Below are positions 44,190 to 55,622 of a DNA stretch of 64,000 bases, in pieces (within the stretch, counting starts at the first letter, position 1; each line of letters opens with the position of its first letter). The notes under the pieces are model-generated. The model was not told the origin of the DNA. It saw nothing but the letters and a program-made list of their open reading frames with translations, and searched no databases. The position numbers and the translations under genes were made by a program. Source of the stretch: Allium sativum (lineage: Eukaryota > Streptophyta > Magnoliopsida > Asparagales > Amaryllidaceae). Location: the NCBI GenBank assembly GCA_030737875.1, contig CM060922.1, positions 233,906,335 through 233,970,334 of the forward strand. Reading direction: 5' to 3'.

Positions 44190-46474
44190 TGTAATGGCGC
44201 GTTTTGTTAGCTGTCGAATAATTAATTTATTTAATTATTTATATATCAATTTGGCGATATCGATAACTTAAAGTAAAACGTTCGAACTTATAATTTATAA
44301 TTATAATTAAAACGAACCAGAAACGTCGCGGCAGTTCGCAATATGGCGATTTGAACTTCAACTGAATGTACATGATTCATTTTAAGCCGGATTTCTGTGA
44401 AACAAGAAACGTGTGGAGCTGGTGGAGTATATCTTTCTAGTGGAAGAGAAAAATCAGGATTTCGTCATGTAGATTTTGAGTTATGTCCAAATCAAATTTC
44501 AGAAAAGTCGCTGTAGAATTCCTTTATAATTTGCGATGCTTTATATATGTTATAAAAAAGATTTTCAGTATAAACTGAATACCGGGATAATCTAAAATCT
44601 GAAATATCAAACTGTAAATTATGATATGATATTCTGGAGCTGTACGATATCATATGTGACGATATACGATAATATTAATTTATTAATATTTAATTTAATC
44701 TATTTAAATATATTTATATATTTAAATGGGCTATTTAAAGCGTTAAAAATAGCCTTTTTTGCAAACGAAGTCGGAATTCGACGAAACTAATTTTGTTGGA
44801 TCCGCAATGTCAAATAGTTGTTAGATTTCCAGTTTCGTGATTTTTAGAGTCACTTTGTGGTCGTACGGATTTTTAGAGTGAGAAATAGTCAGTATTTCAA
44901 CGGTTAAAAATACGCTGTGTGAGCATACGAACTCAGAATTTGAAGAAACCAGTTCCGTCGGGACAGTAATGTCGAACTCTAGCTACATGTCCAGTTTGGT
45001 GATTTTTAGGTATCGTATGTAGTCGTAGAGATTTTTAAAGGCCGGAGACAAACAGAAAATCGAGAAATAAAAATATAAAAATAAAATAAAAATATCCTAA
45101 GTGTTAAATGATCTAGAACAGTCCACGCAGTCATCAAATTTCATCCACAAACATCAACAACCACATTGCTTAGCATATAAACACACCAGAAACCAAATTC
45201 CCGTCCACCCAAGAAAAACGCAAGGAAGAAAATTCTCAAACAAATACAAATAAAAATCCTTAAATCAGGAAATACGTATACTGGCGATTCTTGTGAGATC
45301 CTCTACAATCTGGCACCATTTTACTGAACTCGACGTCAGTATAGGGTTTGTCGCGAGGAGCTAGGGCTGGGATTTTAAAACGTTGGAGTAATGGAATTGC
45401 AAATTTGAGTGGAGATTGTTGTTGATGGTTGAAGGGAGCATCGTTGGTGAGGCTATGGCAAGGTTCGGCTCTGCTTTGATGGTCGCGGTTCCCTGTATCG
45501 CGCTGGAGAAGTGGCTGTCGCACAGAAGACCTGGATCTCAAGTTGAACCATATGGTGCCAAAGTAGAAGAGTAGATGATAAGATGATTTTTGGTGGTTTT
45601 TAACTGAATTTAAAGGAGGAGGTGGAGGAGCAATTACGGCGGAAGGGGGTGCGTGTGTTTTACTGAAGGAGGACGGGGATTTGAGGATTTGGGGAGGAAG
45701 ACATAGGCGGGTCGGGTATATAAGGATAACGGGCCAAATAAAAGGTGAAAGCCCAAAAGAAATTAAATCCAAGTTATTATTTAATTTGAAATTTGCGTAT
45801 TAACTTCTTTATATCATAACTATTGCGTACGAGGTCAGTTTGACGAACCGTAAGTTGCGTTGGGATCGTGTGGACGAGCACTCCACAATGGAACTGATGC
45901 AAGTCGATTGGAGTCCGTCACAATTTATAGCAAAATAAATTGTCCAGTTGAATAAAGCGATGATTATCGTCATTGACGATGATCGTCCAAATGTGAGTAA
46001 AACTCACTAACTCTGTTCAATTTATATTTCTATATAAATTGTACTTTATTTTTGATAACTGTTGATTGATTGCTATGTATTGATAATTTGGACTGTTAAA
46101 TAGATTTGATTGAAAACGTAGATATAGTTATATATAGAAAACCGTCAATCAAATATGGATTCTGATTATCAGTATATTTCATGTTGGGATTAAATTGGTG
46201 TATATTATACTGTGTAACATCTGTGGATGCAGGGAGACAGGTTGGAGGAATCCGGTTGGATTCCTCAATAATTATTTTACTGTTTTCATATATTGTGTTA
46301 TATGATGTGTTATATAATCTGTTTATTTTTGTATGTGTTAAGATGATATTAATCATGGTTATTTGGTATTTTTAAATACCATAGAAAATACTGGAACGTA
46401 GAAAATGGGATTTTCAATGTTTATATTGAAAATGAATCTTATTTATAAAATCGATAGGGTTTTATAAAAGTAGA

Positions 46475-46735
46475 ACATTTATTTAATTAGAAAATAAACA
46501 AATGAAAAAGGAAACATTTATTTAGAAAATAAATGAAATAAAATAGAAACATTTATTTAGAAAATAAATGAAATAAAATAGAAACATTTATTTAGGAAAT
46601 AAATGAATTAGAATATAATGGAATATTTATTTAAGAAATAAATAAAGGAACATTTGTTTAGATTATAAATAAATGGAATAAAGGAATATTTATGTAGGGA
46701 ATAAATAAAGGAACACTTACTTGGAAAATAAATAG
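46475..46735. repeat. AT-rich hairpin array in C 3' LTR
   Basis: Same array as 39399-39660 with a few substitutions in the arms. Confidence 0.85.
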
Positions 46736-47088
46736 AATTATACAAGGATAGGTTTAAAACCCGTGCTTCGCACACGGGTATAACACGATATAGATTTAAA
46801 GGAGATATTAAATAGGAAATCTGTTTTAAACAGATAAAGTGAGTAGATTAATTTATAAATAATGTTTTATAAATTAAATAAATTATTTATCGTTGATAAA
46901 TGGAATATATATAAGTCTGGACTTATATAGAGAAGTAGAAACGTTATAAAAAGGACATTTATAAAGTGAAGAACCGTTACTAAAAGTAAATCTTTATAAA
47001 TGGATAAACGTTGTAAAAAGTAAATCTTTATAAATGGATAAACGTTGTAAAAAGGAAATCTTTTGAAATGAATAAACGTTATAAAAAG

Positions 47089-47690
47089 GAGTTAATCAAT
47101 TTGAGTTAAGTTAATCGATTTGAATTAAGTTGAATCGAAATGGAGTAAATCGATTAGAATTAAGTTAATCGAGTTAGAGTAAATCGAATATTAGTTATTC
47201 GAAGGTAAGTTATTCGAATTAGTTATTCAAAGGAGTTAATCAATTAGGTTATTCGAATGAGTTATTCGAAGGAGTAAATCAAATTAAGTTAATCGATTAG
47301 AGTTGAGTTAATCGATTTGGGTTAAGTTAAGTTATCGAGTTAAGTAACCGAGTTAAGATTTATCGAGTTTAGTAATCGAGTTAAGAAATCGAGTTGAGAT
47401 AATCGAGTTAAGAAAATCAAGTTGAGTTAATCGAATAAGTTATTCGATAAGAGTAAATCCATTTAAGTTAAATCGGATGTTAGTTATTCGATAAGAATTA
47501 ACACATTTAAGAAAACCGAATATTTGTTATTCGATAAGAGTTAATGAAATAGAGCCAACCAAGAAGAGTAATTCGAATATTAGTTATTCGATAGGAGTTA
47601 ATCGAAATAGAGTTTATCGAATATCAGTTATTAAAAAGGGAGAGTTAATCGAATAGAGATTACTCGAAAGAGAGTTATACGTCGAATTCG
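47089..47690. repeat. GTTAATCGA / GTTATTCGA tract in C 3' LTR
   Basis: Same tract as 40012-40600, slightly longer. Confidence 0.88.
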
Positions 47691-49666
47691 ATTATAGCGA
47701 ATTCGGGAAAGTACTATTTACTTTCCAGGGTTTAAATCAAGATTTAGTTATTGATTTAGAAATTAGGTGTCTGTTAAATTATTCGAGTTAGGAAATAAAT
47801 TATAATTTAGGTTAGATATTTTAGGGGTAGGAATTATAACGTTATAGTTATAATCAAACGTTGTCATATAATAAGTGGATTCGTAACCTGAATCCGAGAA
47901 TTTGCGTAAACAAATGATTATAAAAAGTGAGTGATGAGCTTCATCTATTTCACAGTAAAGGACGTTGTTCAATTAAGGTCTGCGAGGTAATTATGCCCCA
48001 ACTTGATTGACTTCAGAATTGACAAAGGAATAGTTGTGGTTCGATCTAAAAGGTTGATTAGGAATAAAGTTAAGGAATAAGCGATAAATGGATTAAGCGA
48101 AACGATGTTTTATACAACGTTCATTGGAAATCCGTAAATGAGTTTGGGAAACGTTTTCCAAATATAGTCAGATATGTTTTGTAAACATAGAAAATGAAAT
48201 GTTTTCATGATAAGGATTTAAGAAATAGAGTTAAGAAAATTCAGAAACTGACTGGAGAGGGTAAGTTGAACGGTTTTCTAAGTGACGATCTGATGTTGGT
48301 TTCGACCTTCCGGATTGATACTTAGAGAATTGTTCTCATACTAGTTACAGTTAGGGACTGATAGTTGCGAAATAATAGTGATGTGAAAATAAGCTATGGA
48401 AATGTTTTCCAATGATTAATAACAGATATTTTCAAAATATATGAAATAAAGAAATATGAACATATGATGATTGATCGATCGAATTTCCATTTGGAAATAA
48501 GATCGTTGTTTGTACACCGACATGTTTTCATTTGATAGTTGAATCACAGACTATCGAAGTTTTGACCATATTTACGTTGTAAATATGGAGAGACTGGTTG
48601 GATTATTATCCGAAGAACCACTCCATATTAGCATAAGCGTTGTGAATCAAGTACGCTGAAGATAATTGAAGACGGAGTGAAGTACAAGGGCTATTGTGAA
48701 AAGCCTAGGTAGGATGGATTCACTGAATAGTGCCTTCGGTTTGTTCAGTCCCCGGACAACGTATATGGACGAGTGTCTGACAAAGTATTCTTAACGAATC
48801 ATATATGTTGACCTCTTCAAACGTATTACATTGGGTGGTGGAGAAATTCATTTCTCTTAGCTTTTATAGCCGTGATGCCTTGAGAAATCGATATTGATTT
48901 GGCGGGTATGACGATGTGGCACTCAAAGTAATTGAAGCAATAATCTGTCAAAGTGATAAACGTGACCTCAAACCTCACCACCGGGAAATAACAGAAGTTG
49001 AGCTAGGCAACATAGCTAGTTGGGCCATACCCAAGCAGGGTGTATTATCACCATCTAGAGAATATTCAATTGTACTTCTTTATAATCTATTTCAATGCTG
49101 TCCCCTATCGGGAAGGATGGTTGCTGATCCCAACCATCGGTGATAATATATTCGTTACACTCAAGCTAAATGAGTGGACGGTCATGTGTAGCCGGGTTGC
49201 AAGACGTTCTTGTTGAACCCTAGTGTATCTCCTCTAGAGTACACTGATCGGAAGGTGCTCCCATACCTTATCTGTTGGAATCCAATCTCCAATAAGCGCT
49301 CACAATTTTATTTGTATACTATGTATGTGGAACGTGAGATGCAAGCGTTCTGCTAGATTGATATCTATTTGTATTTAGACATTATTATAATATCAGAAAG
49401 ATATCCTTTATTTAACCAAGTGTTGGAGTTTTATTCACACCAGTCCCATGACTGACTCGGAGTTTGTTTTGTTTTGTTTCCCATAAACTCTTGGGTGCCT
49501 AAATTTGTACGGGCAGTCAAGTAGTCGGGATTTTACAGATACACTTGGAGAGCTTGGAGCAGGAGGCTTCAGGATTATAGCTATTATTATTCCGCTGTGT
49601 TGTTAAGTGTTGTACTTTGAAATGGTATGTATATACGAGTACTGATTTGTATTTCAAAGTTATGTT

Positions 49667-49899
49667 TATGTAGTGGGATTATGTACTTATGTTTTTATCA
49701 GGATGGATATTTAGTACTTGACTCTTTATGGTGTTGTAACTAAACATGTTTACCTTCTGCTGCTATGAAATGATGTTTTAGATTTTTCAAGTATTTATAT
49801 CTGTCTTGTGTAATTTTTCTGTTCTATATTCACTTAAAACGCTCCACCGAAGTTAAGGCATTCCCTTAATGAGTGACCTTACCGGTGTGGGGTGTTACA
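49667..49899 (+). repeat. B 5' LTR, piece 3
   Basis: Colinear with 57155-57389. About 530 bp of B's LTR (the equivalent of 56621-57150) is missing between pieces 2 and 3. Ends GGTGTTACA. Confidence 0.9.
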
Positions 49900-49901
49900 C
49901 G

Positions 49902-49913
49902 TGGTATCAGAGC
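49902..49913 (+). other. B primer binding site
   Basis: TGGTATCAGAGC two bases after the LTR end. Confidence 0.93.
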
Positions 49914-50458
49914 TCAAGGTTACCAGAACAGATATTAATTTTTCGAAAACTATTTTTCTAAAAACATTTTTGGAAGAAGTATTTTCAAAAACATGTCTTT
50001 CAAGAGAAAAGTTTTTGAAAGAAAAGCATAATCCCCAAATAGCCATATCTTTATCCTTCGGATTCTCCGTTTTGAATCTCTTCCTCTCTCTCTTTTTGAA
50101 TTTTCCCTCCGCTAATAGATGTCTTTTTAAGATAAATAAGGACTTCCACATGAAGGACGGAAGAACCACTTCAAAGGACTAAGACGTTTGCCAGGCTAAG
50201 AAGTTAGTCCAAGGAGGTGGAGGGCTTATGGGTACCTTTAAGATGGACGAGATAGGAAGGTTCAAATAGCTATTAGGTAAATAAAGGACGAAACCTCATC
50301 CTGGTAAGAAGGCCACAAAAGGAGAATGTGAAGGGGAAGGCTAGTTGTTTTGGAAATAGGACACCTTGGGGTTGTCCAAAGAGGTAAGGACGAAGTACAG
50401 GATCTTCTGGAGGGTTGATGTATTCCCTCACGACGGGTATACCTGATTGGGGTAGGAC
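49914..50458 (+). other. B leader in place of gag
   Basis: Matches A1's 16109-16670, not A2's gag. No gene. Confidence 0.7.
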
Positions 50459-51486
50459 CGTCTAAGTTGAAATTTGGTTCTCTCGATCATCCTGTTCGAA
50501 CTTTATTCGACTCTGGCGCACCACATTCGTTTATCTCATCATCATTAGTTGAGTCACTGCACCTAGACACCAGTTTGGTAGATGATCCCGTGGTTGTTTC
50601 AAACCCCATTGGGAGGGCTTCACTTGTTTGTCCATGATATGTTTGGGTTTGAAGATTTCCATACTTAGCGTTGAGTGTAGAGGTGATGCTTTTGATTGGG
50701 CTTCACAGGCTATGGGTTGATTTTGGGCATGGACTGGTTATCCAGTAATGGTGTCGTTCTTGATTGCGAAAGGAGAGTTGTTAGGCCCATGACCCGCTTG
50801 GGTAACACTCTCAAGATCTTGTGAAATCCCATAGATTCTGTTATGCTAAGTTATCTTGAATCGCTTGATGCTTCGGTCGAGAGTTTGCAATCTGCTAGAG
50901 TGGTCCGGGAATACTCGGATGTGTTTGAGGAGGCGAAGGGCTTACCTCCGAAGCGGGAGATAGACCTCCGAATATATCTGGAAGATGATGCTAAACCAGT
51001 ATCTTTGTCAGTGCGCCACATGGCTCCTCGTGAGAGGAGGGAACTCCATATTCAAGTAGGGGAGTTGCTTGAGAAGGGGTTCATAAGACGAAGTTTATCG
51101 GAGTAGGGTGCTCCAGTAGTTTTTGCTACGAAGGCGGATGGGTCCCTCAGACTTTGTGTAGACTATAGAGAACTCAACGAGCTCACAAAGAAGAATAGAC
51201 ACCCATTGCCAAGGAGTGATGATCTTTTTGATCGGTTGGTTGGCGCCTCAGTGTTTCGCAGTGGGACTTGGCCATGGAGTTTCATCAGTTGGGAGTGACT
51301 GAGGATAGTATAGAGAAGACCGCCTTTAGGACTCCGGATGGTTTCTATGAGTGGCTTGTGATGCCATTTGGTTTGACGAACGCCACCGCATATTTTGTTG
51401 ATTTGATGAGTAGGGTGTTCAGGGAGTACCTAAACAACTTCGTAGTGGTATTTGTGGATGACATCTTGGTCTTTTCTAAAAACGAA
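50459..51486 (+). pseudogene. pol: B protease and RT N-terminal remnant
   Basis: Protease active site LFDSGAPHSF is readable near 50500. Several frameshifts follow (around 50610-50700). RT resumes at 50843 ([10 protein letters not shown], then KGFIRRSLSE), with a TAG replacing Trp at the end of that frame. Another frameshift lies near 51255. From 51268 the palm is open with [12 protein letters not shown] and an intact VDDIL box. It runs into the same filler as A1. It matches A1 in gene content but has independent point mutations. Confidence 0.85.
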
Positions 51487-51771
51487 ATAAGTTTTCGTGT
51501 GTGCTGAATAGGTTAAGTGAAGCCAGTTATTTGATCAACGGTGGTTTTGGAGCAAGATTAGCAAGGACATCCAGAGTTGGACAAAGACTTAATTATTCAA
51601 CCGTTTTTGCTAGTATCATCTCACGTAGGTCGTCTGAATTCGAAGGAGGTGTCCCTTGGGTGTTTGTCTGATATTGGCTTATGCCTTTGGGGCTTGCACT
51701 TGGGGGATGTCGAGTTCGACTAGGATGGTCTGCGTGAGAGATGGATAGTTATGATGATTTTGTATGGGAGA
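51487..51771 (+). other. 285-bp filler inserted in B RT
   Basis: Same length, position and sequence (with point changes) as 17656-17940 in A1. Stops in the RT frame. Confidence 0.88.
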
Positions 51772-52119
51772 ATATCCTGGTTTTCTCCAGAAGTGGAGAA
51801 AAGCATGCCCTACATCTTAGGGAAGTGTTGGAGACTCTTCAAGCGCATAGTCTTGAGACAGAAAAGGTGAATGGAGTTCTTAGCATCCTATAATTTCGAG
51901 ATAGCATATACCCCTGGCAAGTGTAACATGGTGGCGGACGCCTTGAGCGGAAAAAGGTTGTCTTTGAGTCCATTGTTCGTGGAACAACGAAGCTTGGAAT
52001 CTATCTCGATGTTTGATTTCAGACCTTCCGTTGACTATATACCCGGTTTATTAGCATCCTTGGAGGTTAGACCTACTCTTTTGGGGCGAATTGGAGAAGC
52101 ACAGAGGGACGACCCATAG
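51772..52119 (+). pseudogene. pol: B RT scrap fused to RNase H end
   Basis: Same junction as in A1: a short RT piece, then [18 protein letters not shown] and the linker [19 protein letters not shown]. The RNase H end reads VADALSGKR. The frame stops at 52117-52119 (TAG). Confidence 0.82.
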
Positions 52120-52975
52120 TTGGTCGAGTCGGTAGAGAGGCTCATAAGGGGGGAGTCGTCCAGCCATTTGAGTAGGTACACCATAGACGATAGGGGGTGC
52201 TTGCGTAGAGACGGTAGACTTTGTGTATCGCAAGACGAGGGTTTAAGGAAGACTATTCTTGATGATGCGCATCGTTCTAGGATAACCATTTATCCAGTGG
52301 GGACAGGATGTACCAAAACATGAAGCGAGTTTTCATTTAGGCCGGTATGAAGAAAGATGTGGCCAAGTATGTCGCCAGATGCTTGGTGTGTCAACAGGTG
52401 AAAGCGGAGCAAAAGAAACCCGGTGGGTTTTTCACCCATTGGAAGTTCCGCAATGGAAGTGGGGTAGCGTCTCGATGGATTTTATTGATGGGTTACTTAG
52501 ATTGAGGAAGGGTAATACGGGAATTCGGGTTGTGGTAGATAGACTTACTAAGAGTGCCCATTTCATACCCGTGAAGAGCAAGAGGACTGTTCCATGTCTA
52601 GCTTCAGTTTATATTCGAGAGATGGTTCGGCTGCATAGGGAACAGGATGTATTCCATGTGTCACATTTGAGGAAGTGCCTACATGAGACCGCAGAAGCGG
52701 TAGAGCCGAGCTTGCTTAAAGAATTAAAGGTAGAGCGTGATGTGATTATTCGACGAGCTCCTACTCGCATCCTTGGGTCAGAGATTAGGAAGTTGAGAAA
52801 CAAAGAGGTTCGACTAGTCAAAGTGAAAAGGGGAGAAGGTGAGAGCAATGCTACTTGGGAGACAGAAGCGAAGATGCGTTCGTTATACCCATTCCTTTTT
52901 GAGGGTATGTCCTTTAAACGTCTCCTTTATCGTTTGTCTAGTGCTTATCTTATCTTTAGTATGTCCTCTCATTAG
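52120..52975 (+). pseudogene. pol: B integrase with internal deletion, plus chromodomain-like tail
   Basis: The zinc domain region (RRDGRLCVSQDEGLRK) is frameshifted near 52310-52380. The first core Asp is present (SMDFIDGLL). At about 52635 REMVRLHR jumps straight to EQDVFHVSHLRKCL, removing roughly 630 bp compared with A2, including the second Asp, the Glu and the GPF module. The tail is open to its natural end (RILGSEIRKLRNKE, SNATWETEAK, SLYPFLF). B therefore joins the first third of the integrase core directly to the chromodomain-like module. A1 does not share this deletion, so it happened after the two lineages split. Confidence 0.88.
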
Positions 52976-53501
52976 TACCTTTGACATTTAGATAGGGTAA
53001 ACCTATGGTTGAAACATGTGTTTGAGACATGTTATGTTTGATGAATGCGTGTGGATGCAAGTGGTTGCTAGTGGTTGCTCGTGGATGCATATATACACAC
53101 TCTAGGCACTAGATCGGCTCAATCATTTCATATTGCATATTGCATAAAATTGTGTGTAGGTAGCTATATTAATGGATGTATAATGGTTGTGTTATCACAT
53201 GGATGATGCATTTTGGTGAATGATTGTGCACTCATGTAGAAATAGTATGAGTCGATAGGGATCTTTCGCATACATATTGGATGCATGGCACTATCATGGT
53301 TTGCATTAAGGAGGTCAACTGAATCAGTAGACCGCCTGATTTAGCATTAGTATACGGGCATATACACACACTTTTTGCATATGTTCATACGTCATTAGAA
53401 ATTTTAAGGACAATGGATGCCAGTGTTTGATGGTTTAGTAGATGGTTGTTTGGTTAGTAGGATACGTTCTTCTTGACTTAGAGATTTCAGGGACGAAATC
53501 C
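52976..53501 (+). other. B 3' untranslated region
   Basis: No gene. Colinear with A1 and A2 except at about 53304-53355, where ~50 bp of foreign sequence containing an imperfect inverted repeat (GGAGGTCAACT / AGTAGACCGCC) replaces about 25 bp. Confidence 0.75.
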
Positions 53502-53517
53502 TTTAAGGAGGAGAGAA
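53502..53517 (+). other. B polypurine tract
   Basis: TTTAAGGAGGAGAGAA directly before the 3' LTR. Confidence 0.9.
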
Positions 53518-53597
53518 TGTAACACCCCGTAATTTGAACATAAAAAAATTCACAAATTAAAGTATACTTAATTAAGTGAAATGGGTTGCGCAGAGAA

Positions 53598-53631
53598 ATA
53601 TATATATATATTGATATATATATATATATAA
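53598..53631. repeat. (TA)n microsatellite, short allele
   Basis: 34 bp, against 71 bp at the same site in the 5' LTR. Confidence 0.95.
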
Positions 53632-54369
53632 TTGAAAATTAAATAAATAAATATGCAAAAAATGTTCAAAACAGCGAATTGGGAGAGGGGAATAACCGAA
53701 CCGGCCGATTTCTGAGGTCGACCCGAGCTCGCTGGGTCGACTAGGGGTTAATCCAGGGTGTTTGGCTGTCAACCCGTGGGCCGATTCGCTCAAATGCAGA
53801 TTTTGCATTTGAATGGTTCTCATGGTTCAGCTTTAATCTAAAGGCCCTAGATGGTTCCTACACTTGACTTCTTCCCCCAAGACATGCTTTGATGGCTAGG
53901 ATCTAAACTAAGGTTTATCCTATGGCTAAAACTACCCTAGTCTTCTATAAAAAGACCCCTAACCTAAACCTAAATGCTCATTATTCAATCCTATAGCTAA
54001 ACTATGCCAAAATGTTCTCTCATGGCCTCCACCCTCATCCTCTTGTCATAATCTCCATCTCTAATCATATGAGAGAGTTTCTATAGAAGTATAAGAGTTC
54101 CTAAGCTTGCTTAAGTGTTTCTAAGTTTGATTCAAGGCTTTTCTTCATCAAAGCTAGGATCTTTATTATTGATTTGGCTCAAGGGTTTTCATTTGGAGCA
54201 TTCTTATTTGGAGTTTTTGAGTTGATAGCTTAGTGGCTTCGTCTCAATCTTTTAATATATTCATAAGAAGGCTAATCAACAAGTTGTGAGTTTTCTGTAG
54301 CCTTAATGACCAATTATTGAAGTGATTATGATAGGATATGATGAGGTTATGGCTATGAATGTGGATCAA

Positions 54370-55170
54370 TGCATGTTATGCAAGTTATATGCTATGCGTT
54401 AATGATGTTATGCATGTTATGCAAGTTATGTTCTATATGTTCATGAAGTTATGCAAGTTATGCAAGTCATATGATACATGTTCATGATGTTATGCAAGTT
54501 ATGCAAGTCATATGCTATGTGTTTGAGGTATTATGCAAGTTATGCAAGTCATATGATATATGTTCATGAAGTTATGCAAGTTATGCAAGTCATATGATAC
54601 ATGTTAATGATGTTATACAAGTTATGCAAGTCATATGCTAGGTGTTTATGATGTTATGCAAGATATGCAAGTCATATGAGAAACATTGATCCATTATGAC
54701 ACCATGATATGCAAGTTTGGTGTATGATTATATGCTAGTTCATACATGATATGTTATGCAAGTTTGGTGTATGATTATATGCTAGTTCATACATGATATG
54801 TTATGCAAGTTTGGTGTATGATTATATGCAAGTTCATCTATGATATGTATGCAAGTTTGTTGTATGATTATATGCAAGTTCACATATGACATGTTATGCA
54901 AGTTTGGTGTTTGAAGATATGCAAGTAACATGTGCAAGTTTACACCTTAGTATGATATGCATACATATGCAAGTTAACCCCTTTGTATGTCATACATACA
55001 TATGCAAGTTTACCCCTTTGAATGATATAAGACACTTATGCAAGTTAACCTCTTTATGACATATGTGATTCATGCAAGTTTGGGTTGATTATTTATGCTA
55101 GTTGGGTTGATGCTATATGCATGTTGACACCTTTAAACCCATGTTGATGCTAATGTTATGCAAGTTGAAC
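54370..55170 (+). repeat. ATGCAAGTT-rich leader of B 3' LTR
   Basis: Higher-order units of about 60 bp of the form GTTATGCAAGTTATGCAAG plus CATATGATACATGTTCATGAT are visible at 54400-54660. Downstream the tract is irregular as in A1. Confidence 0.88.
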
Positions 55171-55397
55171 CCATTGTATTTGTGATGAATCTTCCCTTTT
55201 ATGTCATGTTGGCGAATTACGTGGGGAACGATGGGGTTAATAAACATGTTAATGAAATGGTGTGAAGTTGGTATGATTATGCATACCATAAAGTGGATGG
55301 ACATAATTGATTCAATTATGTACATCGTTAACTTTGTAATTAATTAGGGATAATTAATACAAATTATGGGGGTGATTAATTAGGTGTAATTAATCGA

Positions 55398-55622
55398 CTA
55401 AGACACGAGGTTGGACCCTTTTGTAGCATAAGACTGCCCGCAACCGACCGGCATATCCAGCGGCTACAAATGATTGGCCCAATGTGAGAGGTCTTAGGCA
55501 CAAACTATGTACGTGACAAGTGTAAAGACACGAGGTTAGACTCGGTTATGGCGTAAGGCTGCCCGGACCCGACCGGCAAATCCAGCTGCCATGAGAGATA
55601 GTCTAATGTGAGAGGTCTCTAC
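55398..55622 (+). other. Tandem structured-RNA candidate in B 3' LTR
   Basis: Units 55398-55497 and 55522-55622, with pairing as in B's 5' LTR. Confidence 0.75.

Larger units (their letters stand above)
37111..49666 (+). mobile_element. C: large non-autonomous LTR element with giant LTRs
   Basis: 5' LTR 37111-42742, PBS, 1447-bp internal region, polypurine tract, 3' LTR from 44190 truncated at about 49666. LTRs open TGTAATGGCGCG and the 5' copy closes CCGTTACA. No gag or pol codons are recognisable. It is inserted in B's 5' LTR after CGATC. The right TSD was lost with the end of the 3' LTR. By eye the LTRs differ at about 3% over the first 0.9 kb, so C is older than A2. Confidence 0.9.
44190..49666 (+). 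repeat. C 3' LTR, truncated
   Basis: Colinear with the 5' LTR up to position 42576 of that copy. The last 166 bp are missing. The break joins B's LTR at a TGTT microhomology (49663-49666). TATA at 45176-45183. Confidence 0.9.

Noticed and set aside
45260..45772. 170-codon antisense frame in the C 3' LTR
   Set aside because: The same stretch in the 5' LTR (38181-38694) is broken by a frameshift. Composition is Pro/Ser-rich, as expected from the antisense of an A/G-rich leader.
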